Below are positions 32,647 through 37,156 of a stretch of DNA of 37,156 nucleotides, one piece after another. Where the stretch lies: assembly GCA_041158765.1 (NCBI GenBank), contig JBEBAU010000039.1:1-37156 (forward strand), read 5' to 3'. A program made the position numbers and the translations under genes. Position 1 is the stretch's first letter; each line of letters begins with the position of its first letter. Below the pieces are notes generated by a model. The model was not told the origin of the DNA, searched no databases, and worked only from the letters and a program-made list of their open reading frames with translations. Source of the stretch: JAQBRD01 sp041158765 (GTDB lineage: Bacteria; Patescibacteriota; Minisyncoccia; Phycocordibacterales; PALSA-1337).

Positions 32647-33243
32647 TTATTTTTCTTCTGTTGCAATATTTTTCAATCTAGTAAGGTGTTCTCGTATAAT
32701 ATTTTGGTTATGAGTAAAAATCATCTGGTGTGTTGGTATATGGTGTTTATCATCAGATTCGTATCCAAGTTCTCGTAAGTCTCCCATAACGACTTTTGCA
32801 ATTCCTGTACTTATTTCAACATCAAAAAAGATATTCGGTTCATTAATTACGAGATCGTCATCTGCCGATTTTTCTAATAATTTCTGTAAATCAGCTTCGA
32901 GTTCATCCATATTGGAGATATAGATTTTTTCAATTGGACTAGGATTACAAAAATCAATAATTTGATGTGTGCCATCACGGCGTAAATCAGTTATATATTC
33001 AGTTTCACTTTTTATATCGTATCGATATGTTGGAAATACAGGGTAGCCAGCTTTCTGTAGCTCTGTGTGCCATAATGCCCCCGCTTCAAATTCATTACTA
33101 TGTCCCTTGACCTTTTTTCGTAATAATTTCAAAGAATGCTCGCCCGAAGATAAGGTAACCGCATCAATTGTAGAATGAGGGCCATTGAATATCTTTTCAT
33201 CCTCTGTTATTTGAAATTGTTCTCCACTGAATTCTTTTGCCAT
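32647..33243 (-). CDS. Unknown protein, weakly kinase-like
   Basis: 198 residues. No family securely recognised. The order of elements resembles a reduced protein-kinase or aminoglycoside-kinase fold: a lysine in SLKLLRKK, a segment ending YITDLRRDG that could be the hinge, and INEPNIFFDVEISTG..KVVMGDLRELG, where N and D occupy positions like those of the catalytic and metal-binding loops. The usual HxD and DFG are not present, so if it is a kinase relative it is degenerate. TATACT ends 7 nt before its ATG. Confidence 0.6.
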   Translation of the reverse strand: MAKEFSGEQFQITEDEKIFNGPHSTIDAVTLSSGEHSLKLLRKKVKGHSNEFEAGALWHTELQKAGYPVFPTYRYDIKSETEYITDLRRDGTHQIIDFCNPSPIEKIYISNMDELEADLQKLLEKSADDDLVINEPNIFFDVEISTGIAKVVMGDLRELGYESDDKHHIPTHQMIFTHNQNIIREHLTRLKNIATEEK

Positions 33244-33330
33244 AATTTATAGTATATCATGTGGCTTTTTTCACGTATTTTTGTTCTGAATAAAGATGGA
33301 ACAAGAGGGGACGGTAGATACCGAGTAATT

Positions 33331-33816
33331 TTATTGTAGGACTGAAACCTCTTTTAGGGTTTGTGAAAGTATTTTTGCGGAATATTCGGCGTCGGATGGT
33401 CTGTCGAACAAAAATGCTCCTTCAAATAATGCGCCTTTCAAAAAGAGAGGGAACCAGAACTCATCGTCAGACCACATTTGAGAAAAAGGTATTTCATCAT
33501 ATGGAAACCATTGTGGTTTCATTTCCTCGGTTTCAATAGGATTATCCAAGAAGTCTATTAATTTGAAAATATGAACCCGCAGAATCTTTTCATCATTTTC
33601 AAAAGAAAATTCAAGTATCCCAACCTTGCTCAATTTCCCATCTCGTATACCAACCTCTTCCGCTAGCTCCCGAAGCGCAGCTTGTTCTATTGTCTCTCCA
33701 GCCTCTATTTTCCCACCGAAGCCATTCCATCTACCAGCACCAAAACCTCTCTTTTTCATACCGAGTAGCACCTTGCCATCTTTCATTGGGACACATAAGG
33801 TGAGTGTTTTTTTCAT
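33331..33816 (-). CDS. MTH1-like Nudix hydrolase (oxidised purine dNTP sanitation)
   Basis: 161 residues. The Nudix box is complete: G35-KIEAG-E41-TIEQAAL-R49-E50-L-A-E53-E54-V-G-I. Around it the sequence follows MTH1/NUDT1 very closely: LLGMKKRGFGAGRWNGFGGK before the box, then VHIFKLID, a W-F-P-Y-D-E-I-P-F region, M-W-x-D-D-x-x-W-F-P and a C-terminal G-A-F-L-F strand. MTH1 removes 8-oxo-dGTP and 2-OH-dATP. The W-x-D-D motif contains the two Asp known to read the oxidised base in human MTH1, so the same substrate range is likely. TATACT ends 6 nt before the ATG. A few bases separate it from the VOC gene, on the same strand. Confidence 0.93.
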   Translation of the reverse strand: MKKTLTLCVPMKDGKVLLGMKKRGFGAGRWNGFGGKIEAGETIEQAALRELAEEVGIRDGKLSKVGILEFSFENDEKILRVHIFKLIDFLDNPIETEEMKPQWFPYDEIPFSQMWSDDEFWFPLFLKGALFEGAFLFDRPSDAEYSAKILSQTLKEVSVLQ

Positions 33817-33843
33817 GTGATAAGTATAGCAGAGGATCGGAGC

Positions 33844-34272
33844 TTATTTCACCGTAGAGAATTCAATGATCCATTCGATGCCGTATTTGTCTCGAAACAT
33901 TCCGGCATATGTACCCCAAGGGCTATTATCCATAGGTCCTTCGATTGTTCCTCCAGCTGAAAGGTCATTGAATAGTTTATCCGCCTCTTCTTTGGTTTCT
34001 GTATTGATTGAAATTTTACTTCGATTTTCATTTTCACTAACCTTGCCCATAAACTCCGGCACGTCATTTGCAATAAGCACACTACCTGCACTGATAGGTA
34101 GGGCAATATACATGATCTTATTTTCTTCCTTTCGTGGAACAGGGAATTCAGCACTTGCGAGATCTTTGAAACGAATAACACGGCTGAAATCACCACCAAA
34201 GACTGATTTATAAAAAGTGAATGCTTCTTCGGCATTGCCATTGAAATTGATCCAAGGATTTATTGTTGTCAT
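33844..34272 (-). CDS. VOC-superfamily protein, PhnB-like
   Basis: 142 residues. The opening INPWINFNGNAEEAFTFYKSVFGG and the end MDNSPWGTYAGMFRDKYGIEWIIEF are characteristic of the PhnB/3-demethylubiquinone methyltransferase-like group of the vicinal-oxygen-chelate fold. Members are often annotated as glyoxalase or antibiotic-resistance-like, and the actual substrate is usually unknown. The usual metal positions are not all evident. A TACCAT -10 element with an upstream TG lies 6 nt before the ATG. It is divergent from dinB. Confidence 0.88.
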   Translation of the reverse strand: MTTINPWINFNGNAEEAFTFYKSVFGGDFSRVIRFKDLASAEFPVPRKEENKIMYIALPISAGSVLIANDVPEFMGKVSENENRSKISINTETKEEADKLFNDLSAGGTIEGPMDNSPWGTYAGMFRDKYGIEWIIEFSTVK

Positions 34273-34329
34273 GTCCTAATGGTATCAGGTTGGGAGAGTT
34301 TGATGAAGTGGAAGCGAAGAAGATCGCCC

Positions 34330-34358
34330 TTGTTAGTGAACTAGCGTTCACCTATAAT
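34330..34358 (+). promoter_or_regulatory. dinB promoter with a LexA-type SOS box in the spacer
   Basis: TTGTTA (34330-34335), exactly 17 nt, TATAAT (34353-34358). Within the spacer is the palindrome GTGAAC-TAGC-GTTCAC (34336-34351), which contains GAAC-N4-GTTC, the core of the Gram-positive/actinobacterial-type LexA box. Repressor bound here would block RNA polymerase directly. Confidence 0.75.
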
Positions 34359-34364
34359 ATATAT

Positions 34365-35621
34365 GTGAGCGAATTTACGTCTACCAAAATTCCAAAGCAA
34401 AAAGTAATCCTCCACATGGATGGAGATGCTTTTTTTGTGAGTGTCGAGATTGCAAAGAATCCAAAGTTAAAAGGTTTGCCTGTAGTTACAGGTGAAGAGC
34501 GAGGAATTGTCTCAGCATTATCATACGAAGCAAAAGCAATTGGTATTGTCCGCGGTATGCCGATATACCGTGTAGAGCGAGATTTCCCAAATGTAATCAT
34601 TGTGCCCGGAGATTACGCTTCCTATGCGCGTTATTCGAGCCTTATGTTTGATATCGTGCGTCGTTATGCAGATGATGTTGAGGAATACAGTATTGATGAA
34701 TGTTTTGCTGATCTCACTGGACTCGACCGACCACTCAAGATGACGTATCTCCAGATTGCGGAGCGTATAAAGCGAGAAATAAATGCAGAACTTAAGCTAT
34801 CAATATCCATAGGTCTTGCTCCTACGAAGGTGCTTGCGAAGGTTGCATCAAAATGGAAAAAGCCAAACGGACTGACTGTTATTGAGAGAGCATCCGCATT
34901 AGATTTTCTTATGAAAACTCCGATAGGAAAAATATGGGGCATTGGTCCGAAGACATCAGAGGTATTACAAAAAAGGGGAATATATACTGCAGGGGATTTT
35001 GTTCAAAAAGAACTCACGTGGGTGCGAGAGAACTTTTCAAAACCTTATGAAGTAATTTGGCAAGAACTCAATGGTATCTCTGTGATGGAACTAGATCCAC
35101 GACCTAAGACAGTATACTCATCAATGCAGCGAACAAGGTCATTTCATCCAGCAACAAACGATGCCGTATTTCTTTTTTCACAACTTTCAAAACACATTGA
35201 GGATGTATGCTCAAAAGCTCGACACTTCAAACTTTCACCAAAAAAAGCATCATTCTTTCTTAAAACCAAAGATTTTAAATTTGTAATTCGTACTGTGATA
35301 TTGTCGTCAGCAACAAATGCACCCGAAATCATACTTTCATTAGCTCAAAAGGAGTTTGCAAAGCTTCATACAAAAGGAGTGCTCTATCGTACGACAGGAG
35401 TGATTCTCCATGATCTTGTTGCAGGTACAGCTAGCCAAGCTGATTTATTTGGTGGTAGTGCTCGAGCGAATAGATTTGAGTTGATACATAATCAAATTGA
35501 TTCTCTTGAAAATAAGTTTGGTAAGCGTACGGTATATCTCGCTTCAACCCATAACGCTTTGAAACAGAATGTGAAGGGAACAGAGAGCGAGGACCTTGAT
35601 CGAAATTTGTTGTTTTTGTAA
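34365..35621 (+). CDS. dinB: DNA polymerase IV (Y-family translesion polymerase)
   Basis: 418 residues from GTG 34365, chosen because it lies 6 nt after the perfect TATAAT; an upstream start at 34263 would overlap both promoter and SOS box. Catalytic carboxylates: D19 in HMDGDAFF, and D111/E112 in YSIDECFADL. SIGLAPTKVLAKVASKWKKPNG and GIGPKT (HhH) follow, then the little-finger domain (about 230-345). QADLF (358-362) fits the beta-clamp-binding motif. DinB copies damaged templates at the cost of accuracy. With the LexA-type box this is the clearest regulated gene of the window. Confidence 0.95.
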   Translation: MSEFTSTKIPKQKVILHMDGDAFFVSVEIAKNPKLKGLPVVTGEERGIVSALSYEAKAIGIVRGMPIYRVERDFPNVIIVPGDYASYARYSSLMFDIVRRYADDVEEYSIDECFADLTGLDRPLKMTYLQIAERIKREINAELKLSISIGLAPTKVLAKVASKWKKPNGLTVIERASALDFLMKTPIGKIWGIGPKTSEVLQKRGIYTAGDFVQKELTWVRENFSKPYEVIWQELNGISVMELDPRPKTVYSSMQRTRSFHPATNDAVFLFSQLSKHIEDVCSKARHFKLSPKKASFFLKTKDFKFVIRTVILSSATNAPEIILSLAQKEFAKLHTKGVLYRTTGVILHDLVAGTASQADLFGGSARANRFELIHNQIDSLENKFGKRTVYLASTHNALKQNVKGTESEDLDRNLLFL

Positions 35622-35623
35622 AA

Positions 35624-35661
35624 GAAAAACCGCCTCGCAAAATAGGACTTGCGATAGGCGG
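35624..35661 (-). terminator. Terminator of the 36049 gene (minus strand)
   Basis: CCGCC-TCGCAA (35630-35640) pairs with TTGCGA-TA-GGCGG (35649-35661). Read on the minus strand it is followed by a T-rich run (35629-35621), so it ends the leftward transcript just past dinB. Confidence 0.8.
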
Positions 35662-35683
35662 CTGTAACGATGTTGAACCTCCA

Positions 35684-36049
35684 CTATTTTTTAGTTTCAG
35701 AGCGTGGGTGAAACTTCCAGAACCCAGACAAGCGTTCCAGAGGATAAATGAAGCATTCAATTTTCGCACCAGGAAAAGAATCGTGCAGGAGTGTCCCAAT
35801 TTTTTCAGCAAGCTTCACGCGAACTTCTTCAGTCCGTTCGGGTTTGTTGAATATGGCGACTTCAGCGACAATTTCTTCGCCGAGTCCCCATTCCATACGA
35901 TCGCTGGGGAAGAGAACTGTGACCGCGTCTTTTCCAGCCAAGCCGAGTTCGGGAATGCTTTCGACTGCTGCGATAATTGTCTCGCACAGTTTTTTCAGGC
36001 GATCCTCCATTATGTTTGTTGGAAGACACCAGATTTTGATGATTGGCAT
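35684..36049 (-). CDS. Small protein, possibly tautomerase-superfamily
   Basis: 121 residues. After the initiator Met comes Pro (M-P-I-I-K-I-W), as in the tautomerase/MIF superfamily, where Pro-1 is the catalytic base. The order strand, helix (EDRLKKLCETIIAAVESI), strand (AVTVLFPSD), strand (EIVAEVAIF), helix (TEEVRVKLAEKIGTLLHDSF), strand (AKIECFIYPL) also fits a beta-alpha-beta pair. No closer family is recognised, so this is a fold-level guess. It has a leader with a Shine-Dalgarno site (GGAGG, 36054-36058 on the minus strand) and its own promoter and terminator. Confidence 0.65.
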   Translation of the reverse strand: MPIIKIWCLPTNIMEDRLKKLCETIIAAVESIPELGLAGKDAVTVLFPSDRMEWGLGEEIVAEVAIFNKPERTEEVRVKLAEKIGTLLHDSFPGAKIECFIYPLERLSGFWKFHPRSETKK

Positions 36050-36117
36050 ACTGCCTCCATTTCTTGTGGTTGAGGGTTTATTTCGGGCTCTTAAAATTCG
36101 AAGAGCGTTATGAAAAC

Positions 36118-36146
36118 ACTATAACATAATGTTGTAGATTTGTCTA
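36118..36146 (-). promoter_or_regulatory. Promoter of the 36049 gene
   Basis: On the minus strand TAGACA (36146-36141), 17 nt, TATAGT (36123-36118). The leader is about 60 nt and ends in the GGAGG site. Confidence 0.6.
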
Positions 36147-36428
36147 TTGAGTCACTGTCACGTTCAAACCGATGCTCCCCAAGATTTTGGCTACTTTTTC
36201 ACATTTTTCATTGGTTCCTTCACAAATAGTTACACTTCCGATTCGTTCAGCAAAGAACGCTAGATTATTAGCTTTTTCTCGGGTGCACTGAATAGCTCGT
36301 GTGATTTGTAGTGTGACGGATTCAAATGTGTGACAGTTACAATTGAACAATATGGTTTTCCACCCCAGTGACTCTGCGGGATCAACGGTGAGTGTCATGT
36401 GTATTGGAACTGTCTTGGTGGTGTTCAT
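36144..36428 (-). CDS. ClpS-like adaptor with altered pocket
   Basis: 94 residues. The spacing and core residues follow ClpS: W-K-T-I-L-F-N then H-T-F-E-S-V, a central helix, and E-K-C-E-K-V-A-K-I-L-G-S-I-G-L, as in ClpS forms with E-C-E...L..I-G-L ends. ClpS delivers N-degron substrates to ClpAP or ClpCP. The N-terminal-residue pocket normally uses N-D-D and a later His. Here the segment is F-N-C-N-C-H, so Asn remains but both Asp are changed, and I do not see the His (ERIG in place of H-x-x-G). It therefore may recognise other ligands or none. No clp gene is near. Confidence 0.6.
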   Translation of the reverse strand: MNTTKTVPIHMTLTVDPAESLGWKTILFNCNCHTFESVTLQITRAIQCTREKANNLAFFAERIGSVTICEGTNEKCEKVAKILGSIGLNVTVTQ

Positions 36429-36640
36429 ATCGACGTTTACTTACTTCTAGAGATTGCCAGAGACAACATGCTTTCCGCTCTGTTATTTAGAGGGATAGAC
36501 GCATTATTATTAGATTAATAAAATAATACAAAATAAGTGTATCATAAGAGTAATATGCTCTAAAATTAGGATAGTGTGGTTTTTTACGCGCGGAGTTTTG
36601 GGGTGGGGATAGGTATAAAATTAAAAACTATTGATCTAAT
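36429..36640. other. AT-rich gene-free spacer
   Basis: About 210 nt between the ClpS-like gene and the terminator at 36641. Very A+T-rich, with several TATAAT-like strings (for example near 36520 and 36612) but no clear pair of promoter elements in front of a gene. I see no coding sequence or stable fold. Confidence 0.4.
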
Positions 36641-36672
36641 AAAAAAGACGCACTTCCGAAGGTTATGCGTCT
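36641..36672 (-). terminator. Terminator of the right-edge gene
   Basis: On the minus strand AGACGCA (36672-36666) pairs with TGCGTCT (36652-36646), followed by six T (36646-36641). Confidence 0.8.
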
Positions 36673-36687
36673 CTGTGGTTGCTGCGA

Positions 36688-37146
36688 TCAAGGATTCACC
36701 CGAGATGGTGCCTGACTTTTTGTTCTCCAAACGAGTTTCTCGTCGAATTGTTTCGGGAGAGCATCGCCTACGTAATTGTCATTAACGTATAAGACCTTGC
36801 CATCAGTGGTGATGACGATTGCTGCAGAAAATGCTTCATTCCGCAGCTTGTAGATGCCGGGTTTTGAAAGGACATCACGTAGCAGAATCGGTTTTTTGCC
36901 GATAGGTTCTGCTTGTATCGCGTCCATCGGTTCGATGGCCAACAATGTCCGTGTCATGAAATTTTCTGGCAGTCTGACGTTGTCGAGAGGGATGCCTTTC
37001 TGCTTGAGGAAATCCACGAGGTCCCCCAAGGTCAGGTTATTCATGTCGCATTTGGACTTATGGTTGATGCCAAGTGGTCGAGTATTTTTGTCCTTGCCCT
37101 GTTTATCAGGCGCACGGACAAAGAATGGTGTATCTTTTCGTTTCAC
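36688..37146 (-). CDS. Unknown protein at the window edge
   Basis: 152 residues if ATG 37146 is the start; only 10 nt remain upstream in the window, so a longer N-terminus cannot be excluded. The N-terminal 35 residues are basic and polar. Residues 36-60 (NNLTLGDLVDFLKQKGIPLDNVRLP) read like a helix-turn-helix-sized module. A later beta-rich part (AFSAAIVITTDGKVLYVNDNYVG) is followed by a short tail. No family recognised, no membrane segment. It ends at its own terminator. Confidence 0.6.
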   Translation of the reverse strand: MKRKDTPFFVRAPDKQGKDKNTRPLGINHKSKCDMNNLTLGDLVDFLKQKGIPLDNVRLPENFMTRTLLAIEPMDAIQAEPIGKKPILLRDVLSKPGIYKLRNEAFSAAIVITTDGKVLYVNDNYVGDALPKQFDEKLVWRTKSQAPSRVNP

Positions 37147-37156
37147 AGCTTTTGTT

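Noticed and set aside
1..37156. tRNA, rRNA, CRISPR array, prophage or transposon genes
   Set aside because: I looked for cloverleaf T-arms, rRNA landmarks, regularly spaced repeats and transposase or integrase motifs and found none I can support.
1..37156. Strong codon-context habits (for example GTG before AAR and TTC before A-starting codons)
   Set aside because: Noticeable throughout the housekeeping genes, but it looks like ordinary genome-wide codon-pair preference and not a local signal.

Overview
The window looks like a chromosomal segment of a Candidatus Patescibacteria (CPR) genome, most likely a Parcubacteria/Paceibacteria-type lineage. This is inferred from protein style and gene content only: a nucleoside diphosphate kinase with insertions, a very short SMC, a beta-CASP RNase, a rnhB-rpmF-nusB-rnc block, a type IV pilin with a long acidic leader, many small unrecognised proteins and dense packing. 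TGA is used as a stop (for example at 2828 and 31568), so the Gracilibacteria/SR1 recoding of TGA to glycine does not apply. I saw no tRNA, rRNA, CRISPR array, transposase or prophage gene.

Layout. 1-9755: ndk, a structured RNA with its own promoter and terminator (about 748-910), a small membrane protein, a beta-CASP RNase, a coiled-coil lytic transglycosylase, then rnhB, rpmF (L32), a nusB-Nudix fusion and rnc. A 29-bp perfect inverted repeat separates rnc from a convergent Nudix gene, which is divergent from a 773-residue SMC. 9756-10332: a second promoter-driven structured RNA of about 480 nt. 10333-13691: glyA and argS, with a third structured, GC-rich region between them that has a near-consensus promoter on the minus strand. 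13740-14706: a small unknown gene with its own promoter, a long leader hairpin, a Shine-Dalgarno site and a terminator. 14780-27923: ileS (carrying an inserted histidine-phosphatase domain), recO, a DUF11-like surface protein, glyS, a small unknown gene, an M16 protease, a PerM/AI-2E-type permease, metG and tatD. 28019-31568: pilin, D,D-carboxypeptidase, DUF378 protein, a 39-residue membrane peptide, a DUF397 protein and an unknown membrane protein. 31634-37146 is mostly minus strand: a TspO fusion, a kinase-like unknown, an MTH1-like Nudix enzyme and a VOC protein. Then come dinB (plus strand, with a LexA-type box inside its promoter), a small MP-starting protein, a ClpS-like adaptor and an unknown protein at the right edge.

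How it works together. Translation dominates (four class I/II aminoacyl-tRNA synthetases, L32, SHMT for one-carbon units), followed by RNA metabolism (RNase HII, RNase III, beta-CASP RNase, NusB), DNA maintenance (SMC, RecO, Pol IV, TatD, MTH1-like pool cleaning) and cell surface (transglycosylase, D,D-carboxypeptidase, pilin, surface beta-sandwich protein).

Two gene-expression styles are visible. Most housekeeping genes have a TATAAT-like hexamer ending only 5-9 nt before the start codon and no Shine-Dalgarno site, which implies leaderless mRNAs. A few small or unknown genes (13950, 30212, 30609, 36049 minus) have real leaders with strong Shine-Dalgarno sites.
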